64,000 bases of DNA from Aeromicrobium ginsengisoli (GCF_004134905.2 NZ_SDPQ02000003.1:992001-1056000), one strand, 5' to 3'. Numbered from the stretch's first letter, positions 1 through 8,979 are shown. Notes: a model not told the origin generated them from the letters alone. Numbers and translations are program-made.

Positions 1-1306
1 GGTCGCGGGCGGCCTGGCCGAGAGGCGCACGGCGCGGGGCCGGCCCCAGCTCGGCCGCCGCGTCGGCGACTGCCAGGACGGCGTCGAGCGCGTGCGCCGG
101 GGCCGTCGTCGCCCGACCGAGTCTGCTGTGCAGGTGCCAGGTGGGCCGGATGAGCTCGAGGTCGCGCCGCGACGCACGGAGGGCGGTGACGTCTGGCTCA
201 TCGCCCGCAAGGCGAGCCGACACGACGTCTTGGACAGCAGCGAGCACGCCGGCCACGCGACGCCGAGCGACATCTCGCGTCCTGATCGGCAGCAGGAACC
301 ACGAGACCACGACCGCGATGACACCGCCGATCACGATGGCGAGCAGGCGCACCTCCAGCTGGCTGTCCTGTCCGGTGCCGTAGTAGCCGTAGAGCAGTGC
401 CAGCACGGCGGTGACGCACCCGGCCCAGTACGCGTATCCGCGCGGCCGCAGCCAGGTGCCGATCGCCAGCACGACGAAGATCGCGACCACGGAGGCGTGC
501 GATCCAGGTGTGACCCGGCCGGCGATCAGGGTCGCCGCCGTCGTGCCGACGAGGGCGCCGAGGACACGCAGCACGCTCTTGGCGAGCACGTCGCCGCGAC
601 CGCGGTTGCCGCTGTTGACGACGAATGCCGTGATGACGACCCAGGGCCAGTGCTCGTCGAAGGCGACGTGACCGACGAGCAGCGCGAGGCTCAGCGAGAC
701 CAGCATCTGGATCGCCATGCGAGCGCTGGCGTCGAGCACACGGCCGGTCGGCGGTCGTACCGGCGACGGCGGAGCTTCGTGCAGCAGACCGAGGAGGTGC
801 GCGACCGTCGTCGCAGCGACGACCCATGCGTACGCCACGACGGCGATCACCGGAGCCCACCATGCGTCGTGGTCGGCCGGGCCGGCAACGGCCGGGGTCG
901 TCAGTACGGCCACGAACGGCAACGACATGAGGCTGCCGAGTCGGCTCGCGACGGTTCCGAGCCGGCGCAGCAGGATGGGAGCGCTGAGGCCCACGGCCAG
1001 CAGGGCACCGCCGAGCACGTCGTGGTGGAACATGATCTCGGCGACGTACCGGGCCGCGATCGCCACGACGACGAGCGTCGCCAGCCGCACGCCGCGGCTC
1101 CGCCAGGACCCGTGTCCCTCCAGCCGTCCGAGGGTCAGCGAGAGGACGACCGAGAGGACGGTGAGGGTGGCACCGAAGTCCGCGACCTTGCTCAGCGCCA
1201 ACGTCGTGCCGAACGTGCCGAGCACGGCAGTCATCGTGACGGTCGCGCTGACCAGGTCGGTCGAGGGCCGCCACCGCACCGCGCGGGCGGGTCGCGGGTC
1301 CCTCAT
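1..1306 (-). CDS. FUSC family membrane protein (partial, C-terminus beyond window)
   Basis: Reading frame runs from an ATG at 1306 to the left edge with no stop, about 435 residues. The N-terminal part is strongly hydrophobic with several membrane segments. The middle carries a FUSC_2-like signature: WVVITAFVVN followed by a G/R-rich loop and RVLGALVGTTAA, then more membrane helices ending in WFLLPIRTRD. The remainder looks like a soluble helical cytoplasmic region. FUSC proteins are related to bacterial aromatic-acid and fusaric-acid efflux components in the inner membrane; the substrate here is unknown. It is divergent from the YqeY-like gene, with only 43 bp between starts. Family is confident, function is not. 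Confidence 0.75.
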   Translation of the reverse strand, partial: MRDPRPARAVRWRPSTDLVSATVTMTAVLGTFGTTLALSKVADFGATLTVLSVVLSLTLGRLEGHGSWRSRGVRLATLVVVAIAARYVAEIMFHHDVLGGALLAVGLSAPILLRRLGTVASRLGSLMSLPFVAVLTTPAVAGPADHDAWWAPVIAVVAYAWVVAATTVAHLLGLLHEAPPSPVRPPTGRVLDASARMAIQMLVSLSLALLVGHVAFDEHWPWVVITAFVVNSGNRGRGDVLAKSVLRVLGALVGTTAATLIAGRVTPGSHASVVAIFVVLAIGTWLRPRGYAYWAGCVTAVLALLYGYYGTGQDSQLEVRLLAIVIGGVIAVVVSWFLLPIRTRDVARRRVAGVLAAVQDVVSARLAGDEPDVTALRASRRDLELIRPTWHLHSRLGRATTAPAHALDAVLAVADAAAELGPAPRRAPLGQAARD

Positions 1307-1349
1307 GGCCGCGACGCTACCGGTGCTCGGTCCTGCGACAATGTGACGT

Positions 1350-1811
1350 ATGTCAGGACTCAAGGACCAGCTTCACGACGACCTCACCACCTCGATGAAG
1401 GCGCGCGACGCGTTGCGCACGTCGACCCTGCGGATGGTGCTCACGGCGATCACCAACGCCGAGGTCGCCGGCAAGGAGGTCAGGGAGCTGAGCGACGAGG
1501 ACATCATCACGGTGCTGGGCTCGGAGGCCAAGAAGCGCCGCGAGGCTGCCGAGGCGTTCGCCGAGGGCAATCGCCCCGAGCTCGCCGACAAGGAGCGCGC
1601 CGAGGCGGAGATCCTCGCCGAGTACCTGCCGGCTCAGCTGTCCGCTGAAGAGATCGCCGTGATCGTGTCCGCTGCCGTCGAGTCGGTCGGTGCCGCGGGC
1701 GAGGGCATGAAGGCGATGGGCAAGGTCATGGGCATCGTGTCACCGCAGGTCAAGGGCAAGGCCGACGGCGGTGCCGTCGCAGCCGAGGTCAAGCGCCAGC
1801 TGGGCGCCTGA
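1350..1811 (+). CDS. GatB/YqeY domain-containing protein
   Basis: 153-residue soluble protein spanning a whole YqeY domain: N-terminal SGLKDQLHDDLTTSMKARD, central EAKKRREAAEAF, and a C-terminal KAMGKVMG..SPQVKGKADG block typical of the family. The domain is also found at the C-terminus of the GatB tRNA amidotransferase subunit, where it contacts tRNA. The free-standing form is a small conserved protein of uncertain role. The start lies only a few bases after an AT-containing hexamer (gacaat, near 1337), so the transcript may be leaderless. Convergent with the penicillin-binding protein gene, 3 bp between stops. Confidence 0.9.
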   Translation: MSGLKDQLHDDLTTSMKARDALRTSTLRMVLTAITNAEVAGKEVRELSDEDIITVLGSEAKKRREAAEAFAEGNRPELADKERAEAEILAEYLPAQLSAEEIAVIVSAAVESVGAAGEGMKAMGKVMGIVSPQVKGKADGGAVAAEVKRQLGA

Positions 1812-1814
1812 CGC

Positions 1815-4031
1815 TCAGCCGTCGGTCCCGTTGCCGGGACCATCCGTGCCGTTGCCCGGCCCGTTGGTCCCGGTGCCTGCGCCATCTGTCGTCGTGCCGG
1901 TGTCATTGTTCGCCGGCCTCTTCTTCTCCTTCTTGGGCGCCGTGGGCTTGGTCTTGGGCGGGGTGTCGAACTGGACCGACGGCAGGAAGTCCTCGATGAC
2001 GTGCATCGCCTTGGCCCACATCGGGCCGGCCAGCGAGCTGCCGCCGACGGTGTGGAAGTCGAGGAACCGGCCGTTGATCGTGACGCCTGCGAGTGACTTC
2101 GGGCTGCCGTTCTTCTTGACGCCGGCGATCATCGCCATCGCCGCGAGCTTGGGCGTGTAGCCGGCGTACCAGACCGACTGGTTGTCCTGGGCCGTTCCGG
2201 TCTTGGCGGCTGAAGGAATGCTCAGGCCGGTGCCGCCGAGGTCGTAGCCGAAGCCGCCGGGCTCCTGGACACCGCGCAGGATGTCGTTGATCTGGGCGGC
2301 GTCGTCCTTGCTCATGACGCGCTCGCAGTTGGGCCGGAACTTGCGGATCGTCTTGCCGTTGGCGTCGACGATCGAGTCGATCGGCAGCGGCTTGCAGTAC
2401 ATCCCGCCGGAGGCCGGCACGGCGTAGGCCGCTGCCATGTCGAGCGGGCTGACGTTGGTGACGCCAAGGGTGAACGGGCCGACCTGGTCACGGTCGGGGA
2501 CCTTGATGCCCATCGACTCCGCCGCGCGTACGACGTTGCAGAGGCCGGCCTTCTTCTCGAGCTGGGCGAAGTAGGTGTTCACCGAGAGCCGGGTGCCGGT
2601 GTACATGTTGAACGTGCCGTTGCCGGTGGAGTTCTCCGGCTCCCAGACCTGAGTGCCGCCGCCGTTGCAGGCGAAGTAGCTGCCGGGCCGCATGGTGATC
2701 TTGCCCGGCGACTTGAACGTCTGGCCGACGTCGATGCCCTGCTTGAGCGCCGCGGCGTCGGTGAACATCTTGAACGTCGAGCCGGCCGGGAACCCGCCGG
2801 AGTCGCCGTAGGCCTTCGGCACGGTGAAGTTGATGAAGGACTGACCCTTCTTCTTGTTGTTGCCCATCGGCTTGGACTGGGCCAGACCCTTGACCTTGCC
2901 CGTGCCGGGCTCGAGCAGCGCCATCGCACCGATCGCCCCGTCCTTGGGTGCCACGGTCTCGGAGACGGCCTTGTTGACGGCCTTCTGCATGCGGACGTCG
3001 ATGTTTGACTTGATCGTCAGGCCGCCGCGCTCGAGCGCACGCTGGCGGTCAGCGACCGTGGCGCCGAGCGCTGACGTGCGGAGCAGATAGCGGCGTACGT
3101 AGTCGCACGAGAACTCGGCGACGGTCGAGACGCAGCCGTTGGGGAACTTGGTGACCTTGAGGCCCAGCGGAGCTGCCTGGTAGCGCTTGGCGTCGGCCTC
3201 CGAGATCTTGCCGAGCCGCGCCATGACGGCGAGGACCGTGTTGCGACGCGCGAGCGCCTTCTCGGGATAGATGCGGGGGTCGAACTGGACCGGGTTCTTG
3301 ACCAGGCCGGCCAGCGTCGCGGCCTGGCGTACGTTGAGCTTCGCCGGGCTCACGGAGAAGTAGTGGTAGGACGCGGCACTGATGCCGTACGCGCTGTCGC
3401 CGAAGTAGGCGAGGTTGAGGTAGCGCTCGAGGATCTCCTTCTTGGTGTGCGTCTCCTCGTACTGGATCGCGAGCTTGAGCTCACGGATCTTGCGGGCCGT
3501 GGACTTCTTGATCGCGGCCATCCGCTGCTTCTTGGTCGTGGCCTGCGAGACGAGCGTCAGCTTGACGAGCTGCTGCGTGATCGAGGAGCCACCCTGGGTC
3601 TGGCCCTCCGACGCGTTGTTGACGAGTGCGCGGAGCGTGCCCTTGAGGTCGAGCGCGCCGTGCTCGTAGAACCGGGCGTCCTCGATCGAGAGGATCGCTT
3701 CCTGCATGAGCGGCGAGATCTTGGCCAGCGGGATGTCCTGCCGGTTCTCCTCGTAGAAGTAGGCGATGAGGTCGCCGTTGGAGGCCAGGAGGCGTGTGGT
3801 CTGGGCGCTCGGCTGGTCGTTGAGCTCGAGCGGGAGGTTGACGATGTCGTTGCTCACGTTGTTGGCCGTCGACGCGAACAAGGCGGTGCCGGGAATGAAG
3901 ATCGCCGCCACGAGGATGCCGGCCACGGCTGACAGCAATGCCATGGTGCCGATGATCGACAGGGGTCCGTCGTGGCGCTTCTCGCGCTGTGCGGTCTGGC
4001 GCAGCGACGCGCGGAGCTCTTCCCAAGACAT
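1815..4031 (-). CDS. Bifunctional class A penicillin-binding protein (PonA2-like)
   Basis: 738 residues. After a cytoplasmic N-terminus there is one membrane anchor (about residues 24-50). The glycosyltransferase-51 domain has the catalytic Glu117 in SIEDARFYEHGALD and the GGSSITQQLVK motif near 147-157. The transpeptidase domain has the S418-T-F-K421 active-site motif, SVN at 483-485 and KTG at 610-612. The protein polymerises and crosslinks peptidoglycan outside the membrane. The C-terminus is a low-complexity Thr/Gly/Asn/Asp tail ending in two copies of GPGNGTDG, and I see no PASTA domain, which mycobacterial PonA2 has. It is divergent from the whiB4/wblA-like gene, as ponA2 and whiB4 are in mycobacteria. 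Confidence 0.95.
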   Translation of the reverse strand: MSWEELRASLRQTAQREKRHDGPLSIIGTMALLSAVAGILVAAIFIPGTALFASTANNVSNDIVNLPLELNDQPSAQTTRLLASNGDLIAYFYEENRQDIPLAKISPLMQEAILSIEDARFYEHGALDLKGTLRALVNNASEGQTQGGSSITQQLVKLTLVSQATTKKQRMAAIKKSTARKIRELKLAIQYEETHTKKEILERYLNLAYFGDSAYGISAASYHYFSVSPAKLNVRQAATLAGLVKNPVQFDPRIYPEKALARRNTVLAVMARLGKISEADAKRYQAAPLGLKVTKFPNGCVSTVAEFSCDYVRRYLLRTSALGATVADRQRALERGGLTIKSNIDVRMQKAVNKAVSETVAPKDGAIGAMALLEPGTGKVKGLAQSKPMGNNKKKGQSFINFTVPKAYGDSGGFPAGSTFKMFTDAAALKQGIDVGQTFKSPGKITMRPGSYFACNGGGTQVWEPENSTGNGTFNMYTGTRLSVNTYFAQLEKKAGLCNVVRAAESMGIKVPDRDQVGPFTLGVTNVSPLDMAAAYAVPASGGMYCKPLPIDSIVDANGKTIRKFRPNCERVMSKDDAAQINDILRGVQEPGGFGYDLGGTGLSIPSAAKTGTAQDNQSVWYAGYTPKLAAMAMIAGVKKNGSPKSLAGVTINGRFLDFHTVGGSSLAGPMWAKAMHVIEDFLPSVQFDTPPKTKPTAPKKEKKRPANNDTGTTTDGAGTGTNGPGNGTDGPGNGTDG

Positions 4032-4209
4032 GGAGTCAGGTTACGTGACGATGCCGAGAACGCCTCAGTGGCGACAACGTGTCTAGTTCATCAGGACTAG
4101 AGAAAGATGGTCACAATCGCTCTGACGGTCCTCGGCCGAAATTCTTAGATTGATCTCAACAACCAACTTCGGTCCATCAGGGGATCGGTCTCGGGGAGGT
4201 TCTTGAATC

Positions 4210-4467
4210 ATGTGGAATGAAAACTGGGCGGCTGAAGCCGCGTGTCGTGGCAAGTCCGACGCACTGTTCGTCAAGGGCGCTGAGCAGAATCGCGCCAAGC
4301 AGGTCTGCGGCACCTGCCATGTACGGGCCGAGTGCCTGGCCGAAGCGCTGGACAACCGCATCGAGTGGGGTGTCTGGGGCGGTATGACCGAGCGTGAGCG
4401 CCGTGCCCTGCTGCGCCGCCGGCCCAACGTCACGGCGTGGCGCAGCATCCTCTCCGTCGCGGTCTAG
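4210..4467 (+). CDS. whiB4: WhiB family iron-sulfur transcription factor (WhiB4/WblA type)
   Basis: 85 residues with the four Fe-S cysteines C12, C33, C36 and C42 (the C-x2-C-x5-C core), then GVWGG (54-58) and the basic stretch TERERRALLRRRP used for DNA contact. The text around NRAKQVC and ALDNRIEWGVWGGMTERERR is the WblA/WhiB4 subtype, which links redox state to development and antioxidant responses in Streptomyces and mycobacteria. A GGGGAGG ribosome site precedes the ATG by 9 nt. Neighbours (PonA2-like protein and two ArsA ATPases) match the whiB4 and wblA neighbourhoods. Its stop shares the palindrome CTAG with the convergent ATPase gene. Confidence 0.93.
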   Translation: MWNENWAAEAACRGKSDALFVKGAEQNRAKQVCGTCHVRAECLAEALDNRIEWGVWGGMTERERRALLRRRPNVTAWRSILSVAV

Positions 4468-5684
4468 CTGGTCGGTCGGGCCTGTCCCGCCAGCAGCTCA
4501 CCGATCTCGCGCAACCCGTCGAGGTCGTGCACGTCGCCAGCGAGCGCTGCGACCGATGCCGTCGGCACGCCCGGGTGCGCGGCGCTGAAGCTGCGCTTGA
4601 GCCGGGACTCGCGAGCCGCGACCCGCATGCGTTCGCCGTGCAGGGCCAGGAGGTCTGCCGTCATCCGGTCGGTGGCGGTGCCTTGCTCGAGCTTGCGACC
4701 CGCTGACTCCGCGTCGGCTCCGGAGATGCCGTCGGCACCGTTCTCGTGGACCCGGTTGACGACCAGGCCGGCGAGCGGCATCTGCTCACCCGCGAGTCGT
4801 TCGACGAAGTAGGACGCCTCGCGCATCGCGGCCGGCTCCGGCGCTGCCACCACGACGAACGCGGTCTCCCGCGCCTGCAGCAGGGCGTAGGTGCTCTCGG
4901 CCCGCTGCCGGAACCCACCGAAGAGCGTGTCGAACGCCGCGACGAACGTCTGCATGTCGGTCAGCACCTGTGCGCCGAGGACCTTGTTGAGTGCGCTCGT
5001 GACGATGCCGAAGCCCGCACTCAGGAGCCGGGCGGGGCCCTTCGCCGGGGCCAGCAGCAGCTTGATGAAACGACCGTCGAGCATCGAGGAGAGCCGGTCC
5101 GGCGCGTCGAGGAAGTCGAGCGCCGACCGCGACGGAGGAGTGTCGACGACGATGAGGTCCCAACGGCGCTCCTCGTCGACGGCCTCGGCATGGAGCTGTC
5201 CCAACTTCTCCATGGCCATGTATTCCTGCGTGCCGGCGAACGAGCTCGACAGCGCGACATAGAACGGGTTGGCCAGGATCTGCTGCGCCTTCTCGGGCGT
5301 CGCATGCGCCTCGACGACCTCGTCGAACGTGCGCTTCATGTCGAGCATCATGGCGTCGAGCGTGCCGCCGTCGGCGCCGACGTCCTTGACCGGCCGCGGG
5401 GTGTTGTCGAGCTCCGTCAGCCCCATCGCCTGGGCGAGCCGGCGGGCCGGGTCGATCGTCAGCACGCAGACGTTGCGGCCCTGCTCGGCGGCGCGAAGGG
5501 CAAGCGCTGCAGCGGTCGTGGTCTTGCCAACGCCGCCCGAGCCGCAACAGACGATGATCTCGGTCGTCCGGTCCGCGAGCAGCGCGTCGACGTCGAGCGA
5601 TCCGGCGGGCGGTCCGCCGGGGGCGCCGCGCGGCGAGGTGCGGTCCTTGCGCGCCGACGGCGACGTACGAGCGCGGCCGGTCAT
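4464..5684 (-). CDS. ArsA-related ATPase (second of pair)
   Basis: 406 residues. A basic, Ser/Arg-rich N-terminal extension of about 30 residues is followed by a P-loop CCGSGGVGKTT, the switch-type LTIDPARRLAQAMG, and IVVDTPPSRSALDFLDAP. These are hallmarks of the ArsA/GET3 subgroup of SIMIBI ATPases. The ATG at 5684 overlaps the upstream ATPase stop by 4 nt (ATGA), so the two are co-translated. In mycobacteria the orthologous pair sits beside whiB4 and is annotated as anion-transporting ATPases. No arsenite cysteines or membrane segments are evident, so an arsenic role is unsupported; a protein-targeting or regulatory ATPase is equally possible. Confidence 0.88.
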   Translation of the reverse strand: MTGRARTSPSARKDRTSPRGAPGGPPAGSLDVDALLADRTTEIIVCCGSGGVGKTTTAAALALRAAEQGRNVCVLTIDPARRLAQAMGLTELDNTPRPVKDVGADGGTLDAMMLDMKRTFDEVVEAHATPEKAQQILANPFYVALSSSFAGTQEYMAMEKLGQLHAEAVDEERRWDLIVVDTPPSRSALDFLDAPDRLSSMLDGRFIKLLLAPAKGPARLLSAGFGIVTSALNKVLGAQVLTDMQTFVAAFDTLFGGFRQRAESTYALLQARETAFVVVAAPEPAAMREASYFVERLAGEQMPLAGLVVNRVHENGADGISGADAESAGRKLEQGTATDRMTADLLALHGERMRVAARESRLKRSFSAAHPGVPTASVAALAGDVHDLDGLREIGELLAGQARPTS

Positions 5685-6640
5685 GCGGAGTCCTTCAGCT
5701 TCTCGGCGAGCTCGAACAGCGCGCCGAGGTCGATCCCGTCGGTCAGCGCGGGCAGCTCGACAAGAGGCTGTCCGCAGTCCTCGAGGATCTCGCGCTGCCC
5801 GTCCTGCAGTCGCTGACGCTCGAGGTGCGCCTCGCCGCCGGCGATCAGCGCCGGCGCCGCGGCTGGCTCGAGCGATGCCTTCGCGAGTGACTGCACGACC
5901 TTGCTCGTCGTCAGCGTGCCGGCCTCCAGCGCCTCGCGGGTGCCGGCCGACAGCAGCGGCGGGCGTACGAGATTGAGGATGACCCGGCCGACCGGCAGGC
6001 GTTCGGACTGCAGCTCGGCGATGCCGTCGATCGTCTCCTGCACCGGCATCTCCTCGAGCACCGTGACGAGGTGCACGTGGGTGTCGCTGGAGCGCATCAT
6101 CTGCATGATCGAGTCGGCCTGGCGCCGGATGGGCCCGACCTTCGCCAGCCCGGCGACCTCGGCGTTGACGTTGAGGAACCGGGTGATGCGTCCGGTCGGC
6201 GGGGCGTCCATGATGACGGCGTCGTAGGCGAAGCCCTTGCCGTTGCGCCGCCGCGCGGCCTCGTAGACCTTGCCGGTCAGCAGGACGTCGCGTACGCCCG
6301 GCGCGATCGTCGTGGCGAAGTCGATGATGCCGAACCGGTCGAGCGCCTTGCCGGCGCGGCCGAGGCGGTAGTACATCGCGAGGTATTCCAGCAGCGCCGA
6401 CTCGGGATCGATCGCCAAGGCGTACACCTCGCCGCCGCCGAGTCCGACCGCGATCTTGCGCTCCTCGTAGGGCAGCGGCGGTACGTCGAACAGCTGGGCG
6501 ATGCCCTGCCTGCCCTCGACCTCGCAGAGCAGGACGCGCTTGCCCTTGTCGGCGAGCGACATCGCGAGTGCCGCGGCGACCGTCGTCTTGCCGGTGCCGC
6601 CCTTGCCGGTGACGACATGGAGCTGGGTCGAGAGGGCCAC
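5681..6640 (-). CDS. ArsA-related ATPase (first of pair)
   Basis: 319 residues from a GTG start. It has the classical deviant Walker A GKGGTGKTTVAAALA near the N-terminus (both lysines present), RVLLCEVEGRQGIAQLF as the switch segment, and VIMDAPPTGRITRFLN as the Walker B/switch II region. It belongs to the ArsA/GET3 ATPase family and probably pairs with the downstream paralogue, since the operon has a 4-nt overlap. The two proteins differ in P-loop (GKGGTGKTT here, GSGGVGKTT there), suggesting a heterodimer. No membrane segment is seen. Divergent from the DUF4177 gene across 55 bp. Confidence 0.88.
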   Translation of the reverse strand: MALSTQLHVVTGKGGTGKTTVAAALAMSLADKGKRVLLCEVEGRQGIAQLFDVPPLPYEERKIAVGLGGGEVYALAIDPESALLEYLAMYYRLGRAGKALDRFGIIDFATTIAPGVRDVLLTGKVYEAARRRNGKGFAYDAVIMDAPPTGRITRFLNVNAEVAGLAKVGPIRRQADSIMQMMRSSDTHVHLVTVLEEMPVQETIDGIAELQSERLPVGRVILNLVRPPLLSAGTREALEAGTLTTSKVVQSLAKASLEPAAAPALIAGGEAHLERQRLQDGQREILEDCGQPLVELPALTDGIDLGALFELAEKLKDSA

Positions 6641-6695
6641 GCGACGAGCCTACTTCGCCCGGCCGGAACCGCAGGCTGACCGTTACAGTCGTGCC

Positions 6696-6851
6696 ATGAC
6701 GCAATGGGAGTACCTCACCGCCCCTGTCCTGGTGCACGCCACCAAGCAGATCCTCGACAACTTCGGCCAGGACGGCTGGGAGCTCGTGCAGATCGTGCCC
6801 GGCATGAACCCGGAGAACCTCGTCGCCTACTTCAAGCGGCCGATCGCATGA
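6696..6851 (+). CDS. DUF4177 small protein
   Basis: 51-residue protein, too short for many gene callers. It begins MTQWEYLTAPVLVH, contains GQDGWELVQIVPG and ends AYFKRPIA. The W-E-Y start and DGWELV core are typical of DUF4177, a small fold of unknown function. Mycobacteria have a comparable small gene (Rv3678A) at this position between the ATPases and the RidA gene, which supports it being real. The stop is followed by a purine-rich repeat-like stretch (gagcgcagcgagcgaac) before the RidA gene. Role unknown. Confidence 0.85.
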   Translation: MTQWEYLTAPVLVHATKQILDNFGQDGWELVQIVPGMNPENLVAYFKRPIA

Positions 6852-6927
6852 GCGAGCGCAGCGAGCGAACGATCACGTCAGTCATGCCGCGGTCTCCGTA
6901 CCGTTGCCTTTTGACGGGGGACGAGGC

Positions 6928-7386
6928 ATGAGCCGCGTCGATGATCGGCTGGCCGAGATCGGGCTGAAGGTTCCACCGGTGCCGGCGCCCGTCGCGGTCT
7001 ACGTGCCCGCGGTGCGCACCGGCTCGTACGTCTACACGTCGGGCCAGCTGCCGCTGCGTGACGGACAGCTCATCCTGACCGGCAAGGTCGGTGGCGAGGT
7101 GTCGGCCGAGGAGGCATACGACTGTGCCCGCCAGTGTGCGCTCAACGCGATCGCCGCCGTGAGCTCGCAGGTCGACCTCGACGCGGTCGTGCGGGTCGTC
7201 AAGGCGACCGTGTTCGTCGCGAGCACACCGGACTTCACCGGGCAGCCGGGCGTCGCCAACGGCGCCAGTGAGCTGTTCGGCGCGGCCTTCGGTGACGCAG
7301 GCACGCATGCCCGCAGCGCGGTCGGCGTACCCGTCCTCCCGCTCGACGCGCCCGTCGAGGTCGAGCTCATCGTCGAGGTCGGCTGA
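6928..7386 (+). CDS. RidA family protein (YjgF/YER057c/UK114)
   Basis: 152 residues. RidA enzymes hydrolyse reactive enamine/imine intermediates from PLP-enzyme chemistry in the cytoplasm. Visible family features are RTGSYVYTSGQLPL near the N-terminus and the C-terminal block RSAVGVPVLPLDAPVEVELI. This subgroup has RSAVGV where the classical form has the catalytic Arg in R-x-x-V/T, so it fits the longer actinobacterial RidA branch. I chose ATG 6928 over an upstream alternative because GGGGGACGAGG lies just ahead of it. Three bases separate it from the next gene, implying a RidA-Nudix-MBL operon. Confidence 0.9.
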   Translation: MSRVDDRLAEIGLKVPPVPAPVAVYVPAVRTGSYVYTSGQLPLRDGQLILTGKVGGEVSAEEAYDCARQCALNAIAAVSSQVDLDAVVRVVKATVFVASTPDFTGQPGVANGASELFGAAFGDAGTHARSAVGVPVLPLDAPVEVELIVEVG

Positions 7387-7389
7387 CCC

Positions 7390-8208
7390 GTGCGCGTACC
7401 CCTGCCCGAGCGACTGCGCGATCATGCGCAGGGCTACAACGGCACGGTGGCCGAGCCGCGGCACGCGTCGACGATCATCGTCGTGCGCGACGGGGCCGAG
7501 GGCATCGAGGCCTACCTCATGCGGCGCCAGACCAGCATGGCGTTCGCTGCAGGCATGTACGTCTTCCCGGGCGGCGGCATGCACCCCAGCGACGTCACGG
7601 GCGAGGTGCCGTGGGCGGGGCCGTCCCCGTCCGAGTGGGCTCAACGGCTGGACTGCGACGTGTCGCTGGCGCGCGGGCTCGTCGTCGCTGCGGTGCGCGA
7701 GACGTTCGAGGAGACCGGGGTCCTGCTCGCCGGTCCCGACCCGGACACGGTGCTCTCCGACACGAGCAGCGTCGACATGCAGGCTGCGCGCGCGACGCTG
7801 GAGGCCGGCGAGCTGACGTTCGCCGAGTTCCTCATCGGCCATCGCCTGGTGCTGCGGTCGGACCTGATCGGCGCGTGGGCGCACTGGATCACGCCGACGT
7901 TCGAGCCGCGGCGCTATGACACCCGGTTCTTCGTCGCAGCCCTGCCTGAGGGTCAGCGAGTCGGCGAGATGAGCCGCGAGGCCGACCATGCGAGCTGGGC
8001 GCCGTTGCGCGACGTGCTCGCCCGCGTCGAGGCCGGGGAGGCGGCGATGATGCCGCCGACCGTGGTCGCGTGCCGCGAGGTCGCCGAGCACTCCGCCGGC
8101 ACGATCCTGGCCGCGGCTGCCGAACGTACGATCCGCACGATCGTGCCCCAGCTCGTCGAGATCGACGGCGACCTGTTCCTCGAGACCGACCTGGGAGACC
8201 TCTCATGA
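7390..8208 (+). CDS. Nudix hydrolase, NUDT19-like long form
   Basis: 272 residues from a GTG start. The Nudix elements are split: FPGGGMHPSD supplies the first glycine block and, after a roughly 30-residue insertion, AAVRETFEETGVLL supplies the catalytic helix (RE-x2-EE-x-G). This insertion is typical of the NUDT19 branch, whose eukaryotic member hydrolyses CoA derivatives. The substrate here is unknown. It overlaps the following metallo-beta-lactamase gene by 4 nt (ATGA) and follows RidA by 3 bp, so the three are almost certainly co-transcribed; all three look like metabolite-repair functions. Confidence 0.88.
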   Translation: MRVPLPERLRDHAQGYNGTVAEPRHASTIIVVRDGAEGIEAYLMRRQTSMAFAAGMYVFPGGGMHPSDVTGEVPWAGPSPSEWAQRLDCDVSLARGLVVAAVRETFEETGVLLAGPDPDTVLSDTSSVDMQAARATLEAGELTFAEFLIGHRLVLRSDLIGAWAHWITPTFEPRRYDTRFFVAALPEGQRVGEMSREADHASWAPLRDVLARVEAGEAAMMPPTVVACREVAEHSAGTILAAAAERTIRTIVPQLVEIDGDLFLETDLGDLS

Positions 8209-8966
8209 GCACGACCGTCACCGACCGTGCGTCGTACGTCCTGGCCGCCAACCCGGGCATCATGACGCTCGACGGGACCAACACCTGGATCCTGCGCGAG
8301 CCCGGTGCCTCGCAGTCGGTCGTGGTCGATCCCGGACCTGTCGACGAGACGCACCTTCGAGCCGTGCTCGACGCCGCAGGGTCCGTGGGGCTTGTGCTGT
8401 TCACGCACCGCCACTTCGACCACACCGAGGCGCTCGGGCGGTTCGTCGAGCTGACGGGCGCGCCCACGCGGTCGACCGATCCCGAGTTCACCCGCGACGC
8501 GGAGCCGTTGGTCGACGGCGAGACGATCATCGTCGACGGTCTCGAGATCGAGGTCATCGCGACGCCGGGGCACACGACCGACTCGACCTGCTTCCGCCTC
8601 GTCGGCGACGGTTCGCTGCTCAGCGGCGACACGATCCTCGGCCGTGGCACGACAGTGATCGCGCATCCCGACGGCGTGCTCGGGCCCTACCTCGACTCGA
8701 TGGCGCACATCCGTGAGCTCGTCGAGGAAGGCCTCGTCACCCGCATCCTGCCCGGCCACGGTCCGGTGATCGACGATCCGCTCGCCGTCGTCGACTACTA
8801 CCTCGAGCACCGGGCGGAGCGCCTCGACCAGGTACGCGCCGCCGTAGACACCGGCGCCACGACCGCGCGCGAGGTCGTCGAGCAGGTCTACAAGGACGTC
8901 GACCCCGTGCTCTGGGGCGCCGCCGAGCTCAGCGTCGCCGCCCAGCTCGACTACCTGAAGGACTAG
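8205..8966 (+). CDS. Metallo-beta-lactamase fold hydrolase (LACTB2-like)
   Basis: 253 residues with the metal-binding motif T-H68-R-H70-F-D72-H73, a third ligand in ATPGHTTDS, and the distal LPGHGP. The C-terminal extension (about residues 190-253) resembles the LACTB2-type helical domain. Members act as hydrolases or endoribonucleases; no beta-lactam activity is implied. It ends the RidA-Nudix-MBL operon. A tandem 13-bp repeat and a 65-bp hairpin element begin within 40 bp of its stop. Mycobacteria keep the orthologue (Rv3677c) directly beside crp; here a nuclease gene intervenes. Confidence 0.9.
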   Translation: MSTTVTDRASYVLAANPGIMTLDGTNTWILREPGASQSVVVDPGPVDETHLRAVLDAAGSVGLVLFTHRHFDHTEALGRFVELTGAPTRSTDPEFTRDAEPLVDGETIIVDGLEIEVIATPGHTTDSTCFRLVGDGSLLSGDTILGRGTTVIAHPDGVLGPYLDSMAHIRELVEEGLVTRILPGHGPVIDDPLAVVDYYLEHRAERLDQVRAAVDTGATTAREVVEQVYKDVDPVLWGAAELSVAAQLDYLKD

Positions 8967-8979
8967 CCCACTCCCCAGG

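Noticed and set aside
198..1274. 358-codon minus-strand frame near the left edge
   Set aside because: It is in a different frame from the FUSC protein and is Arg/Asp-rich without motifs; the frame from 1306 gives clear membrane helices and the FUSC signature.
4464..6737. 757-codon frame reading through both ArsA-like genes
   Set aside because: Only the C-terminal 406 residues from ATG 5684 are protein-like; the first half is an off-frame reading of the upstream ATPase gene.
6849..6875. Purine-rich gagcgcagcgagcgaac stretch as a regulatory element
   Set aside because: Resembles dispersed simple sequence common in high-GC Actinobacteria; no partner arm or second copy close by supports a function.
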